Source: Corynebacterium sp. (GTDB lineage: Bacteria; Actinomycetota; Actinomycetes; Mycobacteriales; Mycobacteriaceae). From it: a stretch of 24,742 nucleotides of DNA. The position numbers and the translations under genes were made by a program. The stretch spans positions 29,030-53,771 of the forward strand of contig NZ_JAUMTY010000006.1 in the NCBI RefSeq assembly GCF_030530965.1. Direction: 5' to 3'. Shown here piece by piece: positions 8,622 to 15,370 of the stretch. The notes beneath the pieces are model-generated. The model saw only the letters and a list, made by a program, of their open reading frames with translations, ran no database searches and was not told the DNA's origin. The stretch's first letter is position 1; the number at the start of each line of letters is the position of its first letter.

Positions 8622-9086
8622 GAAAGAACCTCCTCGCAGGGGATCCCCGCTCTTCTCTGTGCGGGTGCCGGACTGTCCACCAGCGCAGAAGCCACCGGAA
8701 GGGTCGTCATCCTTACGGAACTCTCTGAGCTAGCTGAGCGCCCCACTCGGCCCGTTCGACAGGCCAACCAGGGCACCCCGGGAGTCTCTACTAGCAGCTG
8801 TAGTAACAGGGGTAACACAGCTGATCCCACATATTCGATTAAACACCGTATCCGCTTTGCCCCTTCCATGACAAAGAAAGCGGTTATTTACGGCGTGTGG
8901 GCCACACATGAGGGGGTAAACGGCCAGATTTTGGAGGTATTCCACAACAATTCGGGCAACCCCGGTAAGGACAGGCAAAAGTTTCATAAAACCGGGCGGG
9001 GGTGGGCGGCACTACTCATTGCCGACGGCGGCCATCTGCGGGACGCGGTGTTCACGCCCGACGTCCTTTACCTCCGACGGCACCTC
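8622..9086. other. 465-bp gene-free region upstream of hemA
   Basis: No convincing gene lies here. Two minus-strand frames of 83 and 85 codons have no recognisable domain and overlap each other in different frames. The hemA ribosome binding site (AGGAGG) lies at its left end. On the minus strand there are AT-rich patches around 8835-8850 (containing GTTTAATCGAATATG) and a GTTAC direct repeat followed by CTACAGCTGCTAGTAG around 8790-8818. These could be promoter or operator elements for hemA. I could not identify a matching -35/-10 pair with confidence. The length suggests a long 5' UTR or several promoters. Confidence 0.5.
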
Positions 9087-9323
9087 TCACGCTTCGAGAG
9101 CGGCGATAAGGTCCTCGTCGTCAATCTCCCAACACGCAATTTCGTCGTCGTCAACAAGGACGACCGGAACACGATCCCCGAATTCCATCGCCAAGCTGGT
9201 GTCGGAGTCAACGTCCGTCACCACAAACTCGGCACCCCAGCGTTGGCAAATCGGGCGAATCTGCTCCGCAACACGTCGGCACGATCCACATGATTGCCTG
9301 ACCATCAGCTCAACCTGATGCAT
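9087..9323 (-). CDS. Small glutaredoxin/thioredoxin-fold protein
   Basis: The protein has 78 residues from the ATG at 9323. GAGGA lies 7 nt upstream, so I prefer this to the GTG two codons earlier. The sequence starts MHQVELMVRQSCGSCRRV with a CGSC redox-type motif at about residues 12-15. It continues through a beta strand (AEFVVTDVDSD) and the family cis-Pro region (FGDRVPVVLVDDDEI), and ends with a helix (DEDLIAAL). This is the compact DUF836/glutaredoxin-like fold found next to hemA in Corynebacteriales. The likely role is thiol-disulfide exchange in the cytoplasm. In a mycothiol-producing organism (mshA is in this window) it could be a mycoredoxin-like reductant, but that is inferred. 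It is separated from hemA by 465 bp and is probably transcribed independently. Confidence 0.85.
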   Translation of the reverse strand: MHQVELMVRQSCGSCRRVAEQIRPICQRWGAEFVVTDVDSDTSLAMEFGDRVPVVLVDDDEIACWEIDDEDLIAALEA

Positions 9324-9344
9324 ATACACGTCCTCAGATACGAC

Positions 9345-9410
9345 AAAAGCCGGCCCCGGAGGCGAAGACCCGTGCAGTCACGGTTCCACCTCACCCGACA
9401 GGTCGGCTTT
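9345..9410 (-). terminator. Triple-nested stem-loop with T-run, downstream of bS22
   Basis: Three concentric stems are visible. The outer one pairs 9346-9355 with 9401-9410 (10 bp with one mismatch/wobble). The middle one pairs 9359-9362 with 9389-9392 (GAGG/CCTC). The inner one pairs 9370-9374 with 9379-9383 (CCGTG, loop CAGT, CACGG). On the minus strand the structure ends in TTTT, as an intrinsic terminator does, 27 nt past the bS22 stop. It also lies just upstream of the glutaredoxin-like gene, so it could be a 5' structured leader. It is larger than an ordinary terminator. Confidence 0.5.
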
Positions 9411-9436
9411 GGCGAGAGCTCCTCACGGAGCCCGGT

Positions 9437-9538
9437 TTACTTACCGAGCTTCCTACGCTGAACGCGGGTGCGGCGCAGAAGCTTGCGGTGCTTCTTCTTG
9501 GACATACGCTTGCGGCGCTTCTTAATGACAGAACCCAT
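9437..9538 (-). CDS. Small ribosomal subunit protein bS22 (33 residues, AURKAIP1/COX24-like)
   Basis: The sequence [19 protein letters not shown] and its continuation ending [12 protein letters not shown] make a 33-residue, extremely basic protein. It matches the actinobacterial bS22 family found in mycobacterial 30S subunits (for example the small Rv0500B protein of Mycobacterium tuberculosis). It binds rRNA in the small subunit. The ribosome binding site is AAAGGA, 6 nt before the ATG. It is preceded by the excisionase-like HTH gene and proC, the order known in mycobacteria (proC = Rv0500, Rv0500A, Rv0500B), which supports the call. A promoter candidate lies at 9604-9633. Genes this short are usually missed by automatic gene finding. 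Confidence 0.93.
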
Positions 9539-9603
9539 GAGGAATCCTTTATCGATAGTGAACAGTTTCTCGCCTACGCACGAGGCAGACACGAATGGCC
9601 ACC

Positions 9604-9633
9604 ACTCTACCGGCCACGACGTGCTAAAACCAA
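9604..9633 (-). promoter_or_regulatory. Candidate sigma-A promoter for bS22
   Basis: On the minus strand, TTGGTT (9633-9628) and TAGAGT (9609-9604) are separated by 18 nt, about 65 nt upstream of the bS22 ATG. Both hexamers depart from consensus, so this is a pattern match only. Confidence 0.35.
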
Positions 9634-9691
9634 AAGTGAAACGTAGGGCGTATCTGCCACGCAGTGTCCGTCACAGACATATTCGCTGGTG

Positions 9692-9718
9692 GGGGTGAGA
9701 CTTTTCTAGCCTCACCCC
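9692..9718. terminator. 8-bp perfect inverted repeat between the HTH gene and bS22
   Basis: GGGGTGAG (9692-9699) pairs with CTCACCCC (9711-9718) across an 11-nt loop, 29 nt beyond the HTH gene's stop codon. No T-run follows on either strand. It fits the U-less GC-rich terminators of actinobacteria. An operator is the alternative. Confidence 0.4.
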
Positions 9719-9746
9719 TCGCAACCAACGAGTAGATCGCGTGCGA

Positions 9747-9938
9747 CTAGATCGCTTTGTAGTGCGACTCTTTAAGGTACTCATCCACCGCAGACTCGTG
9801 CACCCGGAAGGAACGCCCTACGCGAACAGCCGGAAGCTCACCGGCGTGGACCAGGCGGTACACGGTCATCTTGGAGACTCGCATAATGTCTGCAACTTCA
9901 GCGACCGTCAGAAACGATCCGTTTTCTGCATGGCTCAT
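9747..9938 (-). CDS. Excisionase/BldC-type helix-turn-helix DNA-binding protein
   Basis: The protein has 63 residues from the ATG at 9938. A longer frame extends to 9998, but its N-terminus is Gly/Arg-rich and unlike the family. The core FLTVAEVADIMRVSKMTVYR and the following VHAGELPAVRVGRSFRVHESAVDEYL form the MerR-like winged helix of the AlpA/excisionase/BldC family. The TVAEVA...VSKMTVYRLV segment is the helix-turn-helix, and GELPAVRVGRSFRV is the wing. Mycobacteria carry a near-identical protein (Rv0500A) between proC and bS22. A chromosomal regulator, not a phage excisionase, is therefore the likely role, since no integrase or attachment site is nearby. A perfect TATAAT lies about 100 nt upstream. 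Confidence 0.88.
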   Translation of the reverse strand: MSHAENGSFLTVAEVADIMRVSKMTVYRLVHAGELPAVRVGRSFRVHESAVDEYLKESHYKAI

Positions 9939-10041
9939 ACTCAGTTTTCTACCTTTCGGCACGCCGCGCTGCAGGCTTCCCCTCCCGCAGGGTGACACGC
10001 ACGTGCTTAGACCAGCTTAGCGTGAATGATGTGTCATAGCG

Positions 10042-10047
10042 ATTATA
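10042..10047 (-). promoter_or_regulatory. Perfect -10 box upstream of the HTH gene
   Basis: On the minus strand TATAAT (10047-10042) lies about 105 nt upstream of the HTH gene start. It is preceded by AT-rich TTAACTGCACAATTAACAC. No -35 box sits at 16-18 nt, so it may be a -10-dependent promoter. The flanks contain GTGTCC/GGACAC half sites. Confidence 0.4.
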
Positions 10048-10127
10048 GGGGGACACAACGTGTTAATTGTGCAGTTAAGAACACCTATGGAACCGATGAG
10101 AACCCATGAGCATCATGGGACGAGTGT

Positions 10128-10166
10128 GAAACAAAGCAACCCAATTGGATTACTTCTGGATTGCTT
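10128..10166 (-). terminator. Intrinsic terminator downstream of proC
   Basis: A 9-bp stem pairs AAGCAATCC with GGGTTGCTT (10158-10166 with 10134-10142, one T-G wobble) on the minus strand. TTTGTTT follows. It lies about 60 nt past the proC stop and separates proC from the HTH gene. Confidence 0.6.
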
Positions 10167-10226
10167 CACGCCCCTAACTCTCACCGTTTATTTGTCGTCT
10201 TATTTTTCGTGGCTTCCGAAGACGTC

Positions 10227-11069
10227 TTAGTTATCGCCCGAATTATCCGACTTCGACGCCGGCTTCCCCAATTCCTCAGACTTCTTCGCACATGCTTCCA
10301 TCGCCCGGTAAAAGGCAGTGCGCAAGCCGTTCTCGTCGAGGGCGCGGGTCGCTGCACTCGTCGTCCCACCTGGCGACGACACATTCGCGCGAAGCTGTAC
10401 AGGGTCGGCCCCTTCCTGCGTGGCCATCGTCGACGCGCCCAGTGCGGTTTGTGAAGCCAACTCCTTAGCTAGTTCGCGGGGCAGCCCCAAGTTGACGCCG
10501 GCATCCGTCATGGCTTCCAGAACGAGGAAGAAATAGGCCGGGCCCGATCCGGACACAGCGGTTGCCGCGTCCATTTGCGATTCTTTAACTTCCGCGGTGT
10601 AGCCCAGCAGTCCGAGCAGGTCAGAGACTGTTTCCAGTTGCTCGTCAGAGACGAAGCGGCCCCGCGCGATCACGTTGACGCCCTTGCCCACGAGCATGGG
10701 AGTGTTGGGCATCACGCGCACAATAGCCGTCCCCGCGGAGGCGATCCCTTCCAGCGAGGACAAGGTGATTCCTGCGGCCATGGACACCAGGATCGTGTCC
10801 GTGTCGTTGTGGTCAACAACATCCGCGATGTTTTCCACCACGCCGAGGGTGTCGTAGGGCTTCACGCATAGGAAAGCGATGTCCGCGTTTTCTACCGCAG
10901 TGGCATCGTCGTCAACGGCGGTAACTCCATAGCGCTCTTTGAGTTCGTCGCTGCGCTCTGGGCGTCGATTAGCTACGACAATGTCCGTCGGATCGTAATC
11001 GCCGGACAGTAGGCCCCCAATCAGGGCCTCGCCGATCTTTCCTCCACCAATTACCGCGATTTTAGTCAT
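10227..11069 (-). CDS. proC: Pyrroline-5-carboxylate reductase
   Basis: ProC reduces 1-pyrroline-5-carboxylate to proline with NAD(P)H, the last step of proline synthesis. At 280 residues it has normal family length. The N-terminal Rossmann motif is KIAVIGGGKIGEALIGGLL. The middle has CVKPYDT and VRVMPNTPMLVGKGV. The C-terminal P5CR signature region runs through AVSGSGPAYFFLVLEAM, GVNLGLPRELA and VSSPGGTTSAATRAL. The start is the ATG at 11069. GGGTGC directly precedes it, so the ribosome binding site is weak. It lies downstream of the acidic membrane protein in the same direction (58 bp gap) and is followed by an intrinsic terminator. Confidence 0.97.
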   Translation of the reverse strand: MTKIAVIGGGKIGEALIGGLLSGDYDPTDIVVANRRPERSDELKERYGVTAVDDDATAVENADIAFLCVKPYDTLGVVENIADVVDHNDTDTILVSMAAGITLSSLEGIASAGTAIVRVMPNTPMLVGKGVNVIARGRFVSDEQLETVSDLLGLLGYTAEVKESQMDAATAVSGSGPAYFFLVLEAMTDAGVNLGLPRELAKELASQTALGASTMATQEGADPVQLRANVSSPGGTTSAATRALDENGLRTAFYRAMEACAKKSEELGKPASKSDNSGDN

Positions 11070-11127
11070 GCACCCAGGGTGCCAGAGTCAACCATGCACG
11101 TCCACCGACACCGACGACGCGGGTTCG

Positions 11128-12354
11128 CTACATGACGACGAGGTACGGGCCGAAGGTCAGCGCGAGCCCCACAACCGCGGCAAGAAGCATGATGAGCTTG
11201 TCTTTTTCACGCAGAAGAGCGTGAACCACCCCGACGAACACAAGAGTCATGACGATGGCCAGCAATGCCGTTAGCGGCACCGAGAACCTGTTCCACAAAA
11301 TGGTGAACCCTTTGAACACGGCCACGCCAGCGGCCAATGCAACGATGATCTGGACGATCATCAAGCCAATGTTCATTTTGTCCGAGGACTCGCCTTTGTC
11401 CGAGGAGACACTCTTGCCCGACGATGTGGCCCTGGCCGCAGCCTCGTCCCGGTCTGAGAACTCATCGTACTCATCGGAGTACTCCGACAAGTGATCCGAA
11501 TCGTCGTACTCTTCCTCTGGCAGGATCCCGTCCTGCTCATCGCGCCGATACACGGGCTCATCGTCGATGCCAGCGCTGTCATCAGAGGGGTAACCGCCGC
11601 GCACTAATCCCTGGTTGTCGGGATGTTCGTCGGCGGCTGCGAGGTCCTCGTCGGTAATCTGTTGCAGATTGCGAGTCTCTTCCGTCGACGGAGTTGATGT
11701 ACGCGACGTCGCCGCCGATAGGGAATCACGCGACTGATCGTCCTCAGCAATGTCGCTGCTAGCGGCTGAATCGTCAGCGTCATCCGCACCCGTAGCCCAC
11801 GTATCTTCATTCCATACGGTGTCTGCGGCGTCCTCAGCTTCGACGTCGGCTGCATCAGCGTCACTGTCAACGCCGCCGTCAAGATCAGCTTCGTCGTCAA
11901 TGACGCGCGCATCGTCGGCACTCTGATCAACCGGCTCGACATCGTCGGCACCCTGCTCGTCATGTGCATCATTCTGTGCAGCTCGGGCCCAAGTTTCGTC
12001 AGACCACGACGAGTCGCTATCCACGGACTCACTATCGGCTGAGTCGTGATCCACCGACTCACTGTCCACCGACTCGTTGTCCACGGACGCTGAAGTTTCA
12101 GCCTCTACCTCATCGACGTCATCAACATCGACGTCCGTCGGCTCTTCATATCCGCCGTTCTCAAGGTGTTCGTCGGTAACCTTCGGAATCGACCCCGTCA
12201 GCTCTGCGACAGACACGCCCCCCTGTTCAATGTTCCGGTGCCGTCGAGGGGCAACATCGGCATCGTCAGCCGGTTCCCCAGCTACGCCGGCATTCTTCCG
12301 GCTCGCGGCGCGGCGAGCAAGAAGTTCTGCCACAGTTATTTGGTCGCCAGCCAT
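11128..12354 (-). CDS. Acidic repeat-containing membrane protein
   Basis: The protein has 408 residues from the ATG at 12354, which has GAGAGGA just upstream. The frame stays open to 12471, but the extra residues look untranslated. The N-terminus is MAGDQITVAELLARRAASRK, a short conserved-looking segment. About 270 residues dominated by Asp, Glu and Ser follow. They include consecutive SVDNE/SVDSE/SVDHD/SADSE/SVDSD pentapeptides at about residues 95-120 and two W-centred repeats, WSDETWARAA and WNEDTWATGA. Three or four membrane spans close the protein (IGLMIVQIIVALAAGVAVF, PLTALLAIVMTLVFVGVVHALL, LIMLLAAVVGLALTFGPYLVV). The gene position next to ppx and proC corresponds to a conserved Corynebacteriales transmembrane gene (compare Rv0497, from memory). 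Function is unknown. The acidic domain suggests metal or cationic-ligand binding, or simply disorder. Confidence 0.82.
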   Translation of the reverse strand: MAGDQITVAELLARRAASRKNAGVAGEPADDADVAPRRHRNIEQGGVSVAELTGSIPKVTDEHLENGGYEEPTDVDVDDVDEVEAETSASVDNESVDSESVDHDSADSESVDSDSSWSDETWARAAQNDAHDEQGADDVEPVDQSADDARVIDDEADLDGGVDSDADAADVEAEDAADTVWNEDTWATGADDADDSAASSDIAEDDQSRDSLSAATSRTSTPSTEETRNLQQITDEDLAAADEHPDNQGLVRGGYPSDDSAGIDDEPVYRRDEQDGILPEEEYDDSDHLSEYSDEYDEFSDRDEAAARATSSGKSVSSDKGESSDKMNIGLMIVQIIVALAAGVAVFKGFTILWNRFSVPLTALLAIVMTLVFVGVVHALLREKDKLIMLLAAVVGLALTFGPYLVVM

Positions 12355-12491
12355 ACCGTCCTCTCGACCATCAATGGAGAATGGCCCATTGTTCACGGGC
12401 CGGACATTAACGCCCTCAACCCTACCCAAGCGCAGGCCAACAATGAACATATGGCCACATTTTTGGGCCACAAACTACTTTCACTCTTAGG

Positions 12492-12520
12492 TGTATAAGC
12501 CAAATAGTGCCGACAATCAA
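12492..12520 (-). promoter_or_regulatory. Sigma-A-type promoter for the acidic membrane protein
   Basis: On the minus strand TTGATT (12520-12515) is separated by exactly 17 nt from TATACA (12497-12492). This is the best -35/-10 pair I found in the window. Transcription should begin near 12485, giving a leader of about 130 nt before the ATG at 12354. It also separates this gene and proC from the upstream ppx. Confidence 0.6.
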
Positions 12521-12584
12521 ACGATTACCGACGCTACAACAGCCGCGAATGCCGGCGTCAAGAGGCCACGCGGCCACAACCCGC

Positions 12585-13529
12585 CTACTGATAGTCAGCC
12601 ACAAAGTCTGGCGAATCGGTGTAGCGCATAATGACGCCTTCGCGCAGTGCCCACGGGCAAATGCTGATCTCTTCCAGGTCCAGCGCGCGCATGGCTCCCT
12701 CAGCCACCAGCGCACCGGCCACAATCTGCGGCGCGCGATCCGCACTGACGCCCTCGAGCTCGGCGCGGTCCTCCGCCGTCATCCGCGAAATAAACGCAAT
12801 CAGCTGCCGAACACCCGCGCGCGTCAACGTCCGTTTCACTCTGGGGCCAGCCGAACTGGGAGCGGCACCCGTCAGTCGGGCCAATGTCCTAAAGGTTTTC
12901 GACGTTCCCACGGCAAGATCAGGGACCCCGTGGTTTTTAATCGTCGCTGCTGGGGCGGCCAATTCCGCGTCGATGTAATCGCGCAGCGCTTTAATCTTCT
13001 TCTTCGACGGCGGGTCTTGGTCCAGCCAATCGTGAGTCAACCGGTTCGCGCCCAACTGCACGGAGAATGCGTCTTCGGGGTCTTCGTCCGGCCCAGCGCT
13101 GATCTCCAGGGATCCGCCACCGATGTCGAGGTCAATGATTCGCCCGGCCGACCATCCGTACCACCGTCGGACAGCAAGAAATGTTAAGCGGGCTTCATCC
13201 TCGCCGGACAGAATTTTTAGTTCGACGCCGGTCTGGTCTTTTACTTCCGCCAGGACGTCGTCGGAGTTGGTGGCGGACCGCACCGCGGACGTAGCGAAGG
13301 GGATCATGTCATCGCAACCGAACGTTTCCGCCAGGTCAGAGGCCTCTTTGACCCCTTTGACGAGCTTGTGGCGGCCTTTCGAGTTCAACTCGCCATGCTT
13401 ATTAATGTGCTCCATGAGCCGCATGGTGGTTTTCCAGTCGCTCATCGCCGACGGTTGGCCACCCTGACGGGCATCAACCACCACGAGATGAACGGTGTTG
13501 CTTCCTACGTCTAGTACACCGAGTCGCAC
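12585..13529 (-). CDS. ppx: Exopolyphosphatase / guanosine pentaphosphatase family (Ppx2-like)
   Basis: The 314-residue protein belongs to the Ppx/GppA branch of the ASKHA superfamily. It should hydrolyse terminal phosphates of polyphosphate or pppGpp. Motifs in order are LGVLDVGSNTVHLVVVDA (phosphate 1), FATSAVRSATNSDDVL, and the catalytic-Glu region LSGEDEARLTFLAVRRWYG. IIDLDIGGGSLEIS (phosphate 2) and AVGTSKTFRTLARLTGA (adenosine-like loop) follow. The C-terminal helical domains of long E. coli Ppx are absent, as in other short actinobacterial enzymes. Corynebacterium glutamicum has such a short enzyme, Ppx2, next to proC, so this is probably the orthologue. The start is GTG at 13529 without a Shine-Dalgarno. 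TACAGT lies 8 nt upstream, so a leaderless mRNA is possible. Confidence 0.92.
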   Translation of the reverse strand: MRLGVLDVGSNTVHLVVVDARQGGQPSAMSDWKTTMRLMEHINKHGELNSKGRHKLVKGVKEASDLAETFGCDDMIPFATSAVRSATNSDDVLAEVKDQTGVELKILSGEDEARLTFLAVRRWYGWSAGRIIDLDIGGGSLEISAGPDEDPEDAFSVQLGANRLTHDWLDQDPPSKKKIKALRDYIDAELAAPAATIKNHGVPDLAVGTSKTFRTLARLTGAAPSSAGPRVKRTLTRAGVRQLIAFISRMTAEDRAELEGVSADRAPQIVAGALVAEGAMRALDLEEISICPWALREGVIMRYTDSPDFVADYQ

Positions 13530-13573
13530 GGAACATAACTGTATCAGTGCGATAAACGAACCAACGTGGGTGG

Positions 13574-13599
13574 CGGGCGGAGTGACGTACCCCCGCCCG
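13574..13599 (-). terminator. GC-rich hairpin between the DoxX-like gene and ppx
   Basis: CGGGCGG pairs with CCGCCCG (13574-13580 with 13593-13599), extended inward by a wobble and a G-C pair around an 8-nt loop. It starts 5 nt past the stop codon of the DoxX-like gene. No T-run follows, so this is a U-less hairpin of the kind proposed to terminate in actinobacteria. Confidence 0.45.
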
Positions 13600-13604
13600 G
13601 TTAC

Positions 13605-14066
13605 TTAGTCCTTCTCGGGCAAGCCGCCGGCCCACAGTGCAGCAGCGATCAAGCCCGGTTGCCCGAAAAGTCGCAGGAGGCGTTTGCCGTCGGTATCCAG
13701 GTTAAATCCGCCGTTCTTCTCGGCGTACTGCCCGACATTGCCTGGGAAAATAGCAATGTAGAAAGCGGCCAACGCGACCCCTACTTTGCGACGCTCCTTG
13801 GGCAAAGCTAACAGGCCGAGGCCAAGGCCAATTTCTGCCAAACCAGAGCCGACGACGACCGAATCCTCAGAGAACGGTGCCCAGGACGGGACCTGGTCCT
13901 GGAACGTTTTGCGGTTCCACGCGAGGTGCGACACACCCGCCATCGTCATAAATCCACCGAGAGCGAGCCGCGTGACCTTCTGGGAAACTGGCTCTTTTCT
14001 AGGCGCATGCCCTGCGTAGAGTTTCTTTGCTCGGGACAGCCGACGCTGAAGTGATTTCTTAGTCAT
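13605..14066 (-). CDS. DoxX-like small membrane protein
   Basis: The protein has 153 residues from the ATG at 14066, chosen because AAGGAG lies 6 nt upstream. The frame to 14123 has no such site. The basic N-terminus (TKKSLQRRLSRAKKLYAGHAPRKE) is cytoplasmic. Four hydrophobic stretches follow, with the DoxX-type glycine-rich pattern SGLAEIGLGLGLLALPKERR in the second helix and ALAAFYIAIFPGNVGQYAE in the third. The last is FGQPGLIAAALWAGG. DoxX-family proteins form small membrane complexes with redox partners in some bacteria, but substrates are mostly unknown. It is transcribed towards ppx and has its own hairpin after the stop. The upstream neighbour is a divergent lipoprotein gene. Confidence 0.8.
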   Translation of the reverse strand: MTKKSLQRRLSRAKKLYAGHAPRKEPVSQKVTRLALGGFMTMAGVSHLAWNRKTFQDQVPSWAPFSEDSVVVGSGLAEIGLGLGLLALPKERRKVGVALAAFYIAIFPGNVGQYAEKNGGFNLDTDGKRLLRLFGQPGLIAAALWAGGLPEKD

Positions 14067-14262
14067 GATGGCTCCTTCGTTGGGCCCTTCGTTGGACCGA
14101 AAATTCATTGGACCAGTAAACATTTACCCATCATACGTCCGTCGAAACACTGCGACAGATCCGCGAAATGACACGAAACAAAGGAACGGAATAAAAGGGC
14201 CCGCCACAAGATAATCATGCATAATGTCAGAAAGATCTCTGAGGAAGGGTGAGCTTAAACCG

Positions 14263-14940
14263 ATGGGTGACATGACAAGAAGTAGAAAATACGTTCCTCT
14301 GCTCAGCGTCGTGCCCGTGGTCGGTCTTTGGCTATCCGGATGCGACCAGGGCGGTGACGAAACGTCCCAAGGCTCACCATCAGCGGTTTCCCCGTCGGTG
14401 GCCTCATCGTCGGCTCCCCGCGACACATCAAACAACCACGCGAACATTCAGCCCTCGCTCGACTCCCAGGCAGAGGCCGATCACCATACAGATGGTGACG
14501 GCACCGATGGCGACGCCACCGAGGGTGGCCATCGTCGGCAAGAAGACGCACCATCCACGTTGCACGGGACGAGCAATTACATTCCCAATCCCAATCAAAT
14601 CGGCGGATATTGTGGCACAACCTACGACGGCGATGAGATCAAGGCAGGGGCGAAAACTTCCTGCGGTTTTGCAGGGGCAATATTCACCTCCGCAATGCAG
14701 CAGACGTACTCCAAGTGGGCCCCTGACCCGACCGTGACCTCCGTATTGCGCGCTGACTTCACACAAAAGAGCCCGACGACAGGGCAGGAATACACCGTCG
14801 TCTGCATTATCGGCAGCGCGCAGGACACCCTTTCTTGTGGCGAAAAAGTCAACGCGACTGGAAGCGATCGTGGCAGTTTCAAGGCTGTTTACCATCGAGG
14901 ACCTGCTGGAACCTTTGGCCCACGGGTCAGCAAAGAATAG
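14263..14940 (+). CDS. Secreted lipoprotein with four-cysteine C-terminal domain
   Basis: The protein has 225 residues from the ATG at 14263. Starts at 14224 and 14272 are also in frame, and none has good Shine-Dalgarno spacing. GAGGAAGGG at 14241-14249 is 13 nt from the chosen ATG. The signal peptide is TRSRKYVPLLSVVPVVGLWL followed by the lipobox LSGC. Cys27 should be lipidated and anchored to the outer face of the cytoplasmic membrane. A Ser/Thr/Asp/His-rich linker runs to about residue 110. A compact C-terminal domain follows, with four cysteines in the contexts GGYCGTT, TSCGFAG, VVCIIG and LSCGEKV. It probably has two disulfides. I do not recognise the domain. The gene is monocistronic and ends in a strong terminator. 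Confidence 0.82.
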   Translation: MGDMTRSRKYVPLLSVVPVVGLWLSGCDQGGDETSQGSPSAVSPSVASSSAPRDTSNNHANIQPSLDSQAEADHHTDGDGTDGDATEGGHRRQEDAPSTLHGTSNYIPNPNQIGGYCGTTYDGDEIKAGAKTSCGFAGAIFTSAMQQTYSKWAPDPTVTSVLRADFTQKSPTTGQEYTVVCIIGSAQDTLSCGEKVNATGSDRGSFKAVYHRGPAGTFGPRVSKE

Positions 14941-14987
14941 GTGTTCCTGGATGAGCAGGAATCACCTGCATAGTAAAAAGACTTCCT

Positions 14988-15017
14988 GGTCTCGAGCAGC
15001 AGCTCGAGGCCGTTTTT
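14988..15017 (+). terminator. Strong intrinsic terminator of the lipoprotein gene
   Basis: GGTCTCGAGC and GCTCGAGGCC form a 10-bp stem (one T-G wobble) with an AGCA tetraloop, followed by GTTTTT. It lies 47 nt past the stop codon. This is a textbook rho-independent terminator. Confidence 0.9.
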
Positions 15018-15117
15018 CATTTCAAGGAAGAGTATATCTTCAGTCGTATCGCCCCAGGAAGAACGCAATTTTTGGGGCGCGAAACACCGACGCACGGAGC
15101 AAGGAGCCGGCACACGG

Positions 15118-15271
15118 AAAACTGCGGGGAAGCTACGCCTAGAGCCCAAAAGTGCGGGGGAATACGCGCCCCAAAATAAAAGTGCGGAGGTATATGGCCA
15201 ATTTTCGGCCATTTTTCGCCCCTATGCCCCCGCAGTTTTCACAACCGACCCCTATATACCCGCGCAGTTTT
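15118..15271. repeat. Five-copy AAAASTGCGGGG repeat cluster, three direct at 30-bp period and two inverted
   Basis: Forward copies begin at 15118 (AAAACTGCGGGG), 15148 (AAAAGTGCGGGG) and 15178 (AAAAGTGCGGAG), exactly 30 bp apart. Inverted copies end at 15239 and 15271, 32 bp apart. Read on the minus strand they are AAAACTGCGGGGGCATAGGGG and the similar AAAACTGCGCGGGTATATAGG. The shared consensus is about AAAASTGCGGGGGNATA. Sequence between cores is less conserved. Between the two groups lies a small hairpin with T5 (ATGGCC, 7-nt loop, GGCCAT, 15194-15212). A further 12-bp inverted repeat links 15070-15081 with 15165-15176 (TTTTGGGGCGCG). The function is unknown. The layout resembles a binding-site array or an interspersed repeat element. 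It is not a CRISPR. Confidence 0.8.
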
Positions 15272-15370
15272 CCCGCACGCGGACACATTTTTGGCGCAAA
15301 ACCCCGTATTACGTTTAGGTTCAACCGTCGCTAGATTTTCCGCGTTTTAAGTGATCGCCCGGTCAGCATC

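Noticed and set aside
8640..8700. Possible RNase P RNA fragment (GACAGTCCGG and ACAGAG on the minus strand)
   Set aside because: Only short strings resemble the conserved core. The surrounding stems and the GAGGAAAGTCC context are absent.
8618..8987. Two overlapping minus-strand frames upstream of hemA (83 and 85 codons)
   Set aside because: The two frames conflict, and neither has a ribosome binding site or a recognisable fold. The 4-nt GTGA junction with hemA is tempting but the composition looks non-coding.
9345..9410. tRNA or SRP RNA
   Set aside because: There is no cloverleaf, no T-loop GTTCRA motif and no SRP GGAA tetraloop domain. Nested hairpins fit a terminator or leader better.
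9747..9938. Phage or integrative-element excisionase
   Set aside because: No integrase, attachment repeat or phage gene is nearby. Gene order and sequence match the chromosomal proC-linked HTH gene of Corynebacteriales.
14124..14447. Minus-strand 107-codon frame overlapping the lipoprotein gene
   Set aside because: It is antisense to the signal peptide and linker of the lipoprotein and has no family resemblance or ribosome binding site.
15118..15271. CRISPR array
   Set aside because: The unit is about 12-17 bp conserved in a 30-bp step, copies occur in both orientations, there is no constant repeat/spacer alternation, and no cas gene is present.
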